A DNA stretch of 41,184 nucleotides from Chlorobium sp. (lineage in GTDB: Bacteria > Bacteroidota > Chlorobiia > Chlorobiales > Chlorobiaceae): contig JANQHB010000034.1 of assembly GCA_028277225.1 (NCBI GenBank), forward strand, positions 1 through 41,184, in the 5' to 3' direction. Shown piece after piece: positions 26,080 to 34,714 of the stretch. The notes under the pieces are model-generated. The model ran no database searches, was not told the DNA's origin, and saw only the letters and a list, made by a program, of their open reading frames with translations. A program made the position numbers and the translations under genes. Within the stretch, counting starts at the first letter, position 1. Each line of letters begins with the position of its first letter.

Positions 26080-27063
26080 TTACCCGGGGACCTTTTGAGA
26101 AAGGCCAGCAGTACCACGCCCAAGAACAACAGCAATACTTATAAATAACCCTCCGATAAATCCTGCAGGAATCATCAGACTGCCTTTTGGCCAGATTTTT
26201 TCTTTCCTTTCAGGGACAACAGCTTCTTCAATAACCATAAGTGCAAAACTGTCACTCTGACCTAACGCTTCACTGATCAAGGTCTGACTCTGATGGATCT
26301 CTGCTATAAAACCCGCTCTTTCTTCATAACTCCTTGAGTTAAGAAGCTTTGTTTCAAGAGATGTGAGAATAGTATCTATCAGTAGCTCTCTGGAAACATC
26401 ATTACCTGAAGAAACCATTGAGTCAACTTCGGGAGCCAGGTTGTTGATCAGAAGAGAATCATATTCTGCAAGAGCAGACTGTAATGAACGAATCTCGTTC
26501 CTGGCCTTCGTCACCACCTGATTGACAAGAATCGCATTCGCCCGGTCTATAACAGTCCGAATAACATCAACCCCTTTTAAAGGATCGATCGTATTCAACG
26601 ATATACGAGCAAATCTCCCGTTTTTTCTGACTTTCATATGGCGCTGAAGGTAAAGTGCCCCCAGTCGATGACTTGGAACTTTTTCATCGGAAACCTTCCA
26701 TGACTCTGATTCTTCATCCCACTTATCCCTGAAAATCCATGGCAAAAAATTTTGTTTGGCTACAATAGCCTCAAGAAAATTGACTGATTGTACAACAGCA
26801 AGAGCCCTGTCTCCATATCGCGGTTGAACCAAAACCTGAGACTGAATACTAAAAACCGGAGGAGCAAGGAAAGAATAGAGGGCTGCAAGAAAAGTAGCAA
26901 GCAACGTAACAATGAAAATAAGTTTTCTCCCTCCCTTAAGCACTACAAACAGCTGAGCCAAACTCAGCTCCCCATTACGCAGCGGCGGCTCGGCTACCAC
27001 TAAATTACACACGATCCTCTCGGACTTCTCAGGCGATAAAAGATCTTCTCGATCAATACTCAT
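26080..27063 (-). CDS. Wzz-like polysaccharide chain-length / co-polymerase protein
   Basis: From the Met at 27063 this is a 327-residue inner-membrane protein. The first hydrophobic segment is LIFIVTLLATFLAALYSFLAPPVF (about residues 48-71) and the second lies near the C-terminus (MIPAGFIGGLFISIAVVLG). A large periplasmic, partly coiled-coil region separates them, with the Pro-rich motif before the second segment that typifies Wzz. No kinase domain is present, so it is Wzz rather than Wzc. It sets the length of the polymer made by the Wzy-like protein. It is the first gene of the polysaccharide operon. The 24 codons in frame upstream look non-coding. Confidence 0.85.
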   Translation of the reverse strand: MSIDREDLLSPEKSERIVCNLVVAEPPLRNGELSLAQLFVVLKGGRKLIFIVTLLATFLAALYSFLAPPVFSIQSQVLVQPRYGDRALAVVQSVNFLEAIVAKQNFLPWIFRDKWDEESESWKVSDEKVPSHRLGALYLQRHMKVRKNGRFARISLNTIDPLKGVDVIRTVIDRANAILVNQVVTKARNEIRSLQSALAEYDSLLINNLAPEVDSMVSSGNDVSRELLIDTILTSLETKLLNSRSYEERAGFIAEIHQSQTLISEALGQSDSFALMVIEEAVVPERKEKIWPKGSLMIPAGFIGGLFISIAVVLGRGTAGLSQKVPG

Positions 27064-27173
27064 AGAAAAAGCAATTATATGGCATTTTCGGAATAAACAC
27101 GTCCCGGCTTTATGCAAAAATACCCCGATACCCAAGGGAGTCTGTTCATGTATGTATGTGTAATAGTATGCTT

Positions 27174-27214
27174 AAAAAAGAAGAGAAACAAAGCGGTTTG
27201 CCTCGAAGCAACCG
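27174..27214 (-). terminator. Probable intrinsic terminator after the type I secretion operon
   Basis: On the minus strand, CGGTTGC (27208-27214) pairs with GCAAACCG (27194-27201) with one bulged base around a 6-nt loop, followed by a mixed pyrimidine stretch that ends in a six-T run (27174-27179). It lies 26 bp after the TolC-like stop and separates it from the wzz-like unit. The T-run is not immediate, so strength is uncertain. Confidence 0.55.
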
Positions 27215-27239
27215 TACTACGTGAAGCGGGATTAATCGT

Positions 27240-28607
27240 TCACCCGGAAATGGGCATCCTGAGCCATTGATTAATCTCCTTGACACCCTCAGAAGTCAGG
27301 CTTCCGGCAATATGCTGAAGCACTAACCGGTTCAAGATAAATTCATAGCGAATGTTGGAAAGCTGATATCGGGCATACAGTTCTTTTGCTTTTGCCTTCT
27401 CAATTTCTACAACTGTTCCATGATCATTCTCATATGCTTTCCGCGCACCTTCATAAGCCACCCTGGCCGACCCGACAGCCTTTTCATAAGCATGGATTTT
27501 ACCAACCGCATCAACAAGTGCATTATAGTATTTTGTGACCTCTGACCGAATTTTACGTTCAGTATGTTTTAATCCTTCTTCGGCTTCAATTATCCCTGCC
27601 GAAGCCTGGCGAACAGTGGATGAAATATAACCACCGGAATACAACGGCATGCTGAACTGCAGATTCAGTGAATAGGTATCATAGGTATTGCCGATCGTAT
27701 AGTTATTTTCACTTTGCGAATAGGTTCGGGCTGCATTGAGATTAAGAACCGGATATCGTGCGGCCCTGCTCTTTTCTCTCTCCCGACGGGCAATTCGCAC
27801 CTCTTCCCTGCCTCTCTGCACAAGAGGACTGGAAGCAAGAGCCATATCAATCCATTCCTGAATTGACTGAGACCCCGGAATAGAGATATCCATAGCCGAA
27901 GGTACAAGAGAACAGACCTGGACAGGCCGGAAACCAATAATACGCTCTAATTCCCCAAATTGATATTCCAGGTCATTTTCCGCCTTTAACTCTTCAGCTT
28001 TAGCAATATCAAGACCAGCTTCGGCCTCAGCAACATCCGTTATGCGTCCAAAGCCATTCTTCAGCTTGCGGCTGGCCTGGGTATATGTCTTTTCGGCCGC
28101 CTTGACCTTGGATCGAGAATACATCAGATAATCATGACCGAGAAGAAGATTAAAATACGCTTCGGCTGTACGGATAATGAGGGATGACTGCTCTTCCTCA
28201 AGAACAGTCTCGCTGTGAGCAACCATTGCACGTGCCTTGCGGTAATCAGCAATCGTCGAGAAATTCAGTACCGGCTGTGTGAGAGATATGCTGTAGTTCT
28301 CTGTATCATAGGTCCTTTCCTCATCCTCTTCCATCTCCTCCCTGCTGATATCTGTAGTATTTCGTCCTCGCATAGCCGCGACCTTCAGAGTGGGCTTGAA
28401 GCCAGCCTCGGCCATTTTCACCTCTTCCCGCACTCCCTGATGTCTGGCACGCGCGGCACGAATTGTAGCATCGTAATCCCGGGCAGCATTGTATGCCTCA
28501 AGCAAATCAAGCTTTTCAACAACTTCTGCAGATGCTGCCGCCGGCAAGATCATACTCAGCACGACCATCACCACCCATACCCGTTGCAATACACCTTTCA
28601 TAGTCAT
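27240..28607 (-). CDS. TolC-family outer-membrane efflux/secretion channel
   Basis: This 455-residue protein has a signal peptide (VLQRVWVVMVVLSMILPAAASA), then the TolC/OEP pattern with two homologous halves. The repeat segments start with LDLLEAYNAARDYDATIRAAR and LASSPLVQRGREEVRIAR, and long alpha-helical stretches alternate with beta strands such as YSISLTQPVL and YSLNLQFSMPLYSGG. It forms the trimeric tunnel of a type I secretion machine. The ATG at 28605-28607 has AAGGAGG four bases upstream and overlaps the HlyD stop (TAATG), giving tight coupling. Confidence 0.93.
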   Translation of the reverse strand: MTMKGVLQRVWVVMVVLSMILPAAASAEVVEKLDLLEAYNAARDYDATIRAARARHQGVREEVKMAEAGFKPTLKVAAMRGRNTTDISREEMEEDEERTYDTENYSISLTQPVLNFSTIADYRKARAMVAHSETVLEEEQSSLIIRTAEAYFNLLLGHDYLMYSRSKVKAAEKTYTQASRKLKNGFGRITDVAEAEAGLDIAKAEELKAENDLEYQFGELERIIGFRPVQVCSLVPSAMDISIPGSQSIQEWIDMALASSPLVQRGREEVRIARREREKSRAARYPVLNLNAARTYSQSENNYTIGNTYDTYSLNLQFSMPLYSGGYISSTVRQASAGIIEAEEGLKHTERKIRSEVTKYYNALVDAVGKIHAYEKAVGSARVAYEGARKAYENDHGTVVEIEKAKAKELYARYQLSNIRYEFILNRLVLQHIAGSLTSEGVKEINQWLRMPISG

Positions 28608-29791
28608 TATTCCTCCTTCATCGATGCAGATATACGTTTGATAAGCGGATGAAGCAAATAGGTCAGCATGGAACGCTCGCCGGTCTTGATAACCACCTGC
28701 ACAGGCATACCTGGTTGCAACTGACGACGGCCAAGCATTTTCATTCCCTGTTCGGTAATAGCCACACGTGCCAGATAGTATTGCGCTCCCGGCATTGCAG
28801 AATTCATTGATGGATCCGTCAACAAATCAAAGGAAACCGATTCAACAACCCCATCGACAAAAAGCATCGGGGAATGAGCAAACGAAGAAAAACGTATATC
28901 AGCCGCCTGCCCTGTTTCCACCCGGTCGATAAGATGCGGCATAATTTTGACATCGATCAACAAAGACTCATCCTCAGGTACGATATTCATGATTTTTTCA
29001 CCTGGCGAAACAACCGCGCCAACAGTCTGTATTCCCAGACCGATAACCTGTCCTGAAGCAGGAGAGCGTATTTCACGCAAATCAAGTGCCTCACGCAGCG
29101 CCGCCGCTTTTTTAGCATAAGCATCGACCTCAACCTGTACTTCAGCCATCTCAGAAGCCATACTTGACTCAATGCCGGCAACTTCCTGTTCAAGCGCCAG
29201 CAGTTCGTTACGAGGAGCAAATCCTTCGTTGACAAGCTTGCGAAGTCCATCAAGGCGCTGTTTCAAAGACCTCAACCTCATGCGGCGAGAGGTAAAAAGT
29301 TCACGCTGGGTCTGCATGATCTCTTGTACGAACGTTGCGTCAGGAGAGTTAACAAGATCAGCATGAAAAGTGATTGCAGCAGCACCATCAAACTCGGCAT
29401 TCAGGCGAGATTCAGCAGCGCGTAACCCCAGATACCGCTGATACACCTCCTGGTAGCGAGCAATTGCCTCTTTACTTGCGAGGGATAGCAGAAGCTCCCC
29501 CTTTTCAACCATCTGTCCTTCCCGCACATGCACTGCATGGACAATACCGCCAGTCAAATGCTGAACTACCTTGCTGCTGGTAGAAACATTGACTGTTCCG
29601 GTACAGGGAACCCCCTCATCGAGGGGAGCAAACGCCGCCCAGAGCAGAAAACCGCCAAAACCAACAAGCAGCACAATAATACCGATTCTAATAATGCGCC
29701 CGGAGTCGGATGGTGCGGTATTTTTTTCAATCGACACGTCACCTTCGAGGGGAGTTGTCTGCTCCAGATTATTTTTCTGCAATTCAGTCAC
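28607..29791 (-). CDS. HlyD/PrtE-family membrane fusion protein
   Basis: This 394-residue periplasmic adaptor has one N-terminal membrane helix (IIRIGIIVLLVGFGGFLLWAAF, about residues 33-54). A lipoyl-like half (VVQHLTGGIVHAVHVREGQMVEKGELLL), a long coiled-coil hairpin (about 115-230), the second lipoyl half (EIRSPASGQVIGLGIQTVGAVV) and a C-terminal beta domain follow. It links the ABC proteins in the inner membrane to the TolC-type channel. It follows the second ABC gene by 35 bp. Confidence 0.93.
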   Translation of the reverse strand: MTELQKNNLEQTTPLEGDVSIEKNTAPSDSGRIIRIGIIVLLVGFGGFLLWAAFAPLDEGVPCTGTVNVSTSSKVVQHLTGGIVHAVHVREGQMVEKGELLLSLASKEAIARYQEVYQRYLGLRAAESRLNAEFDGAAAITFHADLVNSPDATFVQEIMQTQRELFTSRRMRLRSLKQRLDGLRKLVNEGFAPRNELLALEQEVAGIESSMASEMAEVQVEVDAYAKKAAALREALDLREIRSPASGQVIGLGIQTVGAVVSPGEKIMNIVPEDESLLIDVKIMPHLIDRVETGQAADIRFSSFAHSPMLFVDGVVESVSFDLLTDPSMNSAMPGAQYYLARVAITEQGMKMLGRRQLQPGMPVQVVIKTGERSMLTYLLHPLIKRISASMKEE

Positions 29792-29826
29792 GATCTTTTA
29801 TTGCGTTCCTTGATATAAAGATACAA

Positions 29827-31557
29827 TCATTCTTCTGTCCTGGGCAACTGTGGTTTTTGTAATCCGGGCCTCCGGCCTTTATCCTTCATGCGCTTGATGA
29901 CCATGTCACGCGGACCGTCATCAGCTAATTGCCCGTTGTTCATAATAAGCAAACGATCCGCTACAGCAAGAATACCCGGACGGTGAGTGATCAGTATAAC
30001 AGTTCTCCCTTCTGCTGCAAGATTTCTGACAGCATCCTGGAGCGCTTTCTCTCCTGCATCATCCAGATTCGCATTTGGTTCGTCCAGTACAACGAGAGCC
30101 GGATCATCATATAAAGCCCTGGCAAGAGCCACCCGCTGGCTCTGACCGCCAGAAAGAAAACCACCCGCATTTCCAACGCGAGAATCATAACCATCAGGCA
30201 GATGGAGAATCATCTCATGAATTCCGGTTTTCCGGGATGCCTCGATAACCTTTTCGGAATCAATATCCGTAAAACGAGCGATATTCTCTGCCAGTGTTCC
30301 ATCGAACAACTCGACGTCCTGCGGGAGATAACCTATCCTGGGACCAAGCATATCCCTGTCCCACTCATTGATATCAACGCCATCAACAAGAACATGTCCT
30401 TCGGTTTCAGGCCAGATCCCCATCAAGCAGCGAGCAAACGTTGATTTTCCTGAACCGGAAGGACCGATAATCACTGAAACCTCGCCAGGAACAAACGATG
30501 TTGAAATATCGTTCAGAATGCTCACCTTTCCATCGGCCGCAGAAGCTGAAAGATTTTGTACCTTCACCTCTCCTTTGACAGTTTCAGCCACATGCCCTTT
30601 CTCGCCGGGCTTAAACTCGTTCAGAAGGTTGGTAAGACGCGTATACCCCTCTTTGGCCTGTATAAACTGTACCCAGCTGGCCACAATCATATCAAGTGGT
30701 GACAATGCTCTGGACATGAGCAAGTTCCCTGCAATCATTCCTCCGGTTGTGAGTTTACCATCGAGAACAAGTAACGCACCTGCACCTAACGTTAAGGATT
30801 GCATACAATATCGTAAAAACTTGGCCAATGAATCCTGACGTTTCTGATGATGATTCGATGCCGTCGTAGCATCAACAGCCTGGTTCTGGCGCTCTAACCA
30901 GCGCGAACGAAGATTGGCAACCATACCCATGGCATATACCGCATGAATATTCCGAAGTTTCGTTTGTATAAACGAAGATGCTTCAGCAGCCTTTTCAGAG
31001 GATTTGCTGATTCCGGCAGAAGTAGCCTCGTGTCCCTTGAAAGCCAAAAAGATCTGTATACATGAAAAAACCAGTGAAAGCACTCCAAGCAAAGGGTGCA
31101 GAAAAAAACTTACCACGATATATACCGGAGACCATGGCAAATCAAAAAAAGCAATAATACCCTGCCCGGTAATAAATTGCCGGATATTGTTAAGATCGGA
31201 AAACGTCTTGACGGTATTATTTTTGCTTTTTCGCAAAAACTCCTTGAAACTGGCATAAAAAACAAGGGAATTCAATAAATCATTGAACCGCACACTTGCC
31301 CGAACAAGCAAACGGGACCGAAGAAGTTGAGCAATAGCCATGACTACATAGAAAAAAATCATGATCAATGTAATCACCGAAAGGGTCAGCTCATTCTGAC
31401 TTTTCATGACCCTGTCATAAATCTGCAAAAGGTACATTGTCGGTGTCAGCATCAGGATATTGGCTATCAAACTGAATACACCAACCCATATGAATTCACG
31501 ACGAAATTCAAGAATAACCTGCCCCAGACGACTTTCTGACAACGACCTGAAAATCAA
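29827..31557 (-). CDS. PrtD-type type I secretion ABC protein, catalytic-looking copy
   Basis: This 576-residue ABC half exporter carries no N-terminal C39 peptidase domain, fitting the PrtD/HasD class that exports proteins by a C-terminal signal without cleavage. Six membrane segments precede the nucleotide-binding domain. Walker A is GPSGSGKST (about 362), the signature LSGGQSQRVALARALY (about 464), Walker B VVLDEPNANLD (about 486) and the H-loop His is His525 in LITHRP. All catalytic residues are present. Its ATG overlaps the stop of the preceding ABC gene by four bases, so both are made from one message in coupled fashion. Confidence 0.92.
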   Translation of the reverse strand: MIFRSLSESRLGQVILEFRREFIWVGVFSLIANILMLTPTMYLLQIYDRVMKSQNELTLSVITLIMIFFYVVMAIAQLLRSRLLVRASVRFNDLLNSLVFYASFKEFLRKSKNNTVKTFSDLNNIRQFITGQGIIAFFDLPWSPVYIVVSFFLHPLLGVLSLVFSCIQIFLAFKGHEATSAGISKSSEKAAEASSFIQTKLRNIHAVYAMGMVANLRSRWLERQNQAVDATTASNHHQKRQDSLAKFLRYCMQSLTLGAGALLVLDGKLTTGGMIAGNLLMSRALSPLDMIVASWVQFIQAKEGYTRLTNLLNEFKPGEKGHVAETVKGEVKVQNLSASAADGKVSILNDISTSFVPGEVSVIIGPSGSGKSTFARCLMGIWPETEGHVLVDGVDINEWDRDMLGPRIGYLPQDVELFDGTLAENIARFTDIDSEKVIEASRKTGIHEMILHLPDGYDSRVGNAGGFLSGGQSQRVALARALYDDPALVVLDEPNANLDDAGEKALQDAVRNLAAEGRTVILITHRPGILAVADRLLIMNNGQLADDGPRDMVIKRMKDKGRRPGLQKPQLPRTEE

Positions 31558-33305
31558 CGTCCCCTCCCGATTTTCTTGTCATTGGCACCTGTTTTTTGCT
31601 GGAGATCTTCCATCACTTCGCCAAGGCGACCGAACCTGCGCATCTTGCCATCGGTAAGCACAAGCATGTACTCAAGCTCAGAAAGGATCTGTTTGCGCTG
31701 GGTTATAACCATTACCGTGGAGTTATTATTCTTCAAGTACCGGAGTACAGACACAAGAGCTTTGTCCCCCGCTTCATCGAGACTTGAATTCGGCTCATCA
31801 AGAACAACAAATTCAGGACAACCATAAATAGCCCTTGCAAGACCGACACGCTGACGTTGTCCCCCTGATAAAAAAATCCCGTCCGTCCCGACCTGCGAAT
31901 CATATCCGTCAGACAGGGGTGTAACAAAATCGGTAAGTCCGACAAGGCGGCAAGCCTCTTCAACCTTCTCTCGATCGGGTTCACCAAACCGACAGATATT
32001 ATCAGCAAGACTTCCTTCGAACAGCTCGATATTCTGTGGCAAATATCCGATATGCGGACCCAGCTCATCTTTATTCCATGACGATATATCGACGCTATCA
32101 AGCCGGACCTTTCCCTGTAATGGTACCCAGACACCAACCAGCAACCTCGCAAGGGTTGATTTTCCCGCACCCGAAGGACCAACAATTGCAACAGAATCTC
32201 CTGCCGCAACATTGAATGTAATGTTAGTGAGAATCCTTCGATCGACTCCCGGTGCCGCAACACTCACTCCGGCCAAGTCAAGTGCTCCCTTCGGGGGGGG
32301 AAGTTTCATCGCCTCCCTGGGCAGGGCAAACTCGTCAAGAGTTTCACCCAGACGCAGGATTGATTCACGCAACCCTTCAATCTGACGCCACCCCCCAATA
32401 ACGCGAACCACAGGAGCGAGAATCCTTCCTCCAAGAATAGCACCAACAATCATCAGAGAACCGCCGATGATTCCTTGTAATGCAAGCATACAACCAATTC
32501 CAAGCAACAGAGAACTGATAAGGGATTGCATCATTTTCGCAGATGCTGAACTGGTGCCGGCAAGATCAGATGATATGGCCTGATTACGTAAAAAATCATC
32601 CTGTATTTTATGCCATTGCTGGTGAACACCCTGAAACATTCCCATAGATTCTATTACCTGGGCATTGCGTACGGCACCATCTGCATAGATCCTGGCATGA
32701 TTGGCATACTGGTTCGCATCAACAAACGGTTTTTTCATGCGCCGCTCATTAAACAACCCTATACCGCCCTGAATGAGAGCACCCAAAACAGCAAACCAGC
32801 CCATAAGGGGGTGGATCATGAACAGCAAGACAAGAATCAGCATGGCCAGAGGAACATCAAACAAAGCCAGTACTGCATTGGATGGCAATGTCTCGCGGAT
32901 ATTTTTCATATCATTCAGGATCTGAAGGCCATTAACATGGTAACGCCTCAGACTGGACATAAACACAGCGTGCAGAACATCATCACGCAGATACCGCTCA
33001 ACAGCAACCCCGACATTATTCATCAACATACCCCGAACCCATTCAAACACTTCAAGCAGAATATACAGCCCAACAACCAACAGGGTCAGCATTAACAGTG
33101 TCGTATGGTTGCGGCTGTTTACCACACGATCATAGACCTGCAACATGTAAAGGGCGGGAGATAACGTCAGAACATTGACGAAAAGACTGAACATCAAAAA
33201 CCGGCGAAACTCAGGAATCTGCTGAAAAAAAGCACGTTTAAGCCGGGATCGTTTTCCCTCGGAGGAGGTCATAGCGTTCAGTTTATAATCTGAAATAACA
33301 GGCAT
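31554..33305 (-). CDS. PrtD-type type I secretion ABC protein, H-loop-deviant copy
   Basis: This 583-residue paralogue of the next gene also lacks a C39 domain. Walker A is GPSGAGKST (about 372), the signature LSGGQRQRVGLARAIY (about 477) and Walker B VVLDEPNSSLDEAG (about 498) with its Glu. The switch His is replaced: the motif reads VITQRKQI, with a CAG Gln codon at 31698-31700 (residue 536). That is the kind of change seen in the degenerate half of heterodimeric ABC exporters. It is the first gene of the type I secretion operon. The ATG at 33303-33305 has GGTGA six bases upstream; an internal Met at residue 12 is an alternative. Confidence 0.9.
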   Translation of the reverse strand: MPVISDYKLNAMTSSEGKRSRLKRAFFQQIPEFRRFLMFSLFVNVLTLSPALYMLQVYDRVVNSRNHTTLLMLTLLVVGLYILLEVFEWVRGMLMNNVGVAVERYLRDDVLHAVFMSSLRRYHVNGLQILNDMKNIRETLPSNAVLALFDVPLAMLILVLLFMIHPLMGWFAVLGALIQGGIGLFNERRMKKPFVDANQYANHARIYADGAVRNAQVIESMGMFQGVHQQWHKIQDDFLRNQAISSDLAGTSSASAKMMQSLISSLLLGIGCMLALQGIIGGSLMIVGAILGGRILAPVVRVIGGWRQIEGLRESILRLGETLDEFALPREAMKLPPPKGALDLAGVSVAAPGVDRRILTNITFNVAAGDSVAIVGPSGAGKSTLARLLVGVWVPLQGKVRLDSVDISSWNKDELGPHIGYLPQNIELFEGSLADNICRFGEPDREKVEEACRLVGLTDFVTPLSDGYDSQVGTDGIFLSGGQRQRVGLARAIYGCPEFVVLDEPNSSLDEAGDKALVSVLRYLKNNNSTVMVITQRKQILSELEYMLVLTDGKMRRFGRLGEVMEDLQQKTGANDKKIGRGR

Positions 33306-34080
33306 CCGTATTCACCGGGAAGCAGCATACATCCTGAATAAAGAAAGAAATCAAACAGAAGAAAACGTTTTCACCACGTATTGTTTTCAGTAACAGACAC
33401 TATGTGCAAATCGTCTTCTGGAGCCAGCCGGTCAACAGTAAAACAAACGGCAAACAGCGCCTTCCTGCTTCAGCACATCAAAGTTATTCTCGCTGTTCAC
33501 GAGAGATTCTCAAGCTATCTGACGGTCATGATAGTCAAGCTCCAACAACGTGAGATACATACCTGGAAAAACAACCTCATTTACGTACAGCTCTCTTCAC
33601 AGGGTTGCTTTCTCCCAGAATAACTTCAAATAACATGGCCTGAATCTTACAACAATTTACAGCAAAATCAAAGACTTGTGCCTGACATCGTGAGAAATAT
33701 TCTATTTCGTGAAAAATCGCTCCATCGCCCTCCTCCGCAAAAAACAACGTGTTTGTAAAAAAAAGCTTAAACTTAAAAATGGAAGGTGATCAGTATGATT
33801 CTGGACATTCCGGTCTGGAGCCGATCATCTGCATACGGAATATGGATTGACTGTATATACGAGCAACGCGGTTGCCATACGTCTGAAAGGTTCGGAAATG
33901 AGAAGACTCATCAGCCTTTAGGCTATGGCAGCTTACTCCAGGGTCAAACACAACGTTTCAGGACAGTCATGATCAAAACCTGCTGCCTTGCATGTTGTAA
34001 GGCTTTCCTTCTATCAATCGTCAACACATCGGGCGGAACGTTCACAGGTACAGGTCGCTCCTGAAGAAAACGATAACAAC
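33306..34080. other. 775-bp gap: divergent control region, no supported gene
   Basis: The region lies between the type I secretion operon (minus) and a plus-strand pair, so promoters for both are expected here. A small minus-strand reading frame MERFFTK (33702-33725) follows a strong GGAGGAGG and is followed by a GAAATA/TATTTC hairpin (33694-33708). An ATG-started plus-strand frame of 89 codons (33795-34064) has AAGGTGAT upstream but resembles no protein. In the other plus-strand frames, protein-like stretches are broken by stops (about 33779-34078), as in a decayed gene. None of these is called as a gene. Confidence 0.4.
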
Positions 34081-34587
34081 ATGAAGACAAAACGATCAGA
34101 CAGTATTCCGGTAAAAAACTTCTTTATACAATACCATCCGGTTGAAGACCGGCTTCACGTATCCATACTATGCTCCGATGACAGTGCGCAAAAGAATTTC
34201 TGGCTGACAAACAGACTATGTAACAACATGATACAGGCTCAAATTGACTGGCTTGAAAAAGCGCAACACAGTCACCCGGTCATTGACAAATCAATCGTTC
34301 TCAGCTGTCAGCATCAACAGGCACAATGGCAACAAAAACTGATCAGAAAGAAGAAAAAGCAAAAAACAAATGAAATTGAACTCTTGAAAAAAATCATCAT
34401 CAGAAACACACGCGCTACCTCATCAATCATTTTTCCACTCAGCGATGATCTCGAGGCACGCCTGGCCATGAAACCTCACAAACTCCATCAATTTCTTGCA
34501 CTGCTTTTCCAGCAATATGCAAAAGCGGGCTGGGGCCTCGACATCTGGCCATCATGGATGGCAAAAACTGCATCGAAAAACAATTAA
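34081..34587 (+). CDS. Uncharacterised 168-residue protein near the secretion operon
   Basis: From the Met at 34081 this is a hydrophilic cytoplasmic-looking protein with no signal peptide or membrane segment. An N-terminal beta-rich stretch (NFFIQYHPVEDRLHVSILC) leads to the helix NFWLTNRLCNNMIQAQIDWLEKA, a strongly basic segment (KLIRKKKKQKTNEIELLKK, about 87-105) and a C-terminal helical part with several Trp (GWGLDIWPSW). No family is recognised. It sits directly before the fucosyltransferase-like gene and opposite the T1SS operon, so a role linked to the secreted substrate or a glycan is a guess only. Shine-Dalgarno support is weak; an upstream in-frame Met at 33988 would add 31 residues with no clear coding character. 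Confidence 0.7.
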   Translation: MKTKRSDSIPVKNFFIQYHPVEDRLHVSILCSDDSAQKNFWLTNRLCNNMIQAQIDWLEKAQHSHPVIDKSIVLSCQHQQAQWQQKLIRKKKKQKTNEIELLKKIIIRNTRATSSIIFPLSDDLEARLAMKPHKLHQFLALLFQQYAKAGWGLDIWPSWMAKTASKNN

Positions 34588-34659
34588 AAGCTCAAAATTC
34601 ATCAACATTTCGTATCGATGCTCAGCATTCAATCAAACGATACAACATCTTTCACCTCA

Positions 34660-34687
34660 TTGTGAGCTAATCATTGCTTTTTATATA
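34660..34687 (+). promoter_or_regulatory. Possible promoter of the fucosyltransferase-like gene
   Basis: TTGTGA (34660-34665) and TATATA (34682-34687) are separated by 16 bp, each matching four of six consensus bases, and lie 27 bp before the ATG at 34715. An imperfect hairpin with GTATCG/CGATAC arms (34612-34643) is just upstream. The region is A+T-rich, so chance matches are easy. Confidence 0.3.
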
Positions 34688-34714
34688 GCATAGAATACAT
34701 AGCGCCGCCCTGAA

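Noticed and set aside
31096..31539. Several plus-strand frames within the ABC transporter gene
   Set aside because: They are antisense to conserved transmembrane regions of the secretion ABC protein and lack start signals or family patterns.
33795..34064. 89-codon plus-strand frame with an AAGGTGAT ribosome-binding-like sequence
   Set aside because: The translation looks off-frame and matches nothing; the other frames look more protein-like but contain stops. It is kept only as part of the gap description.
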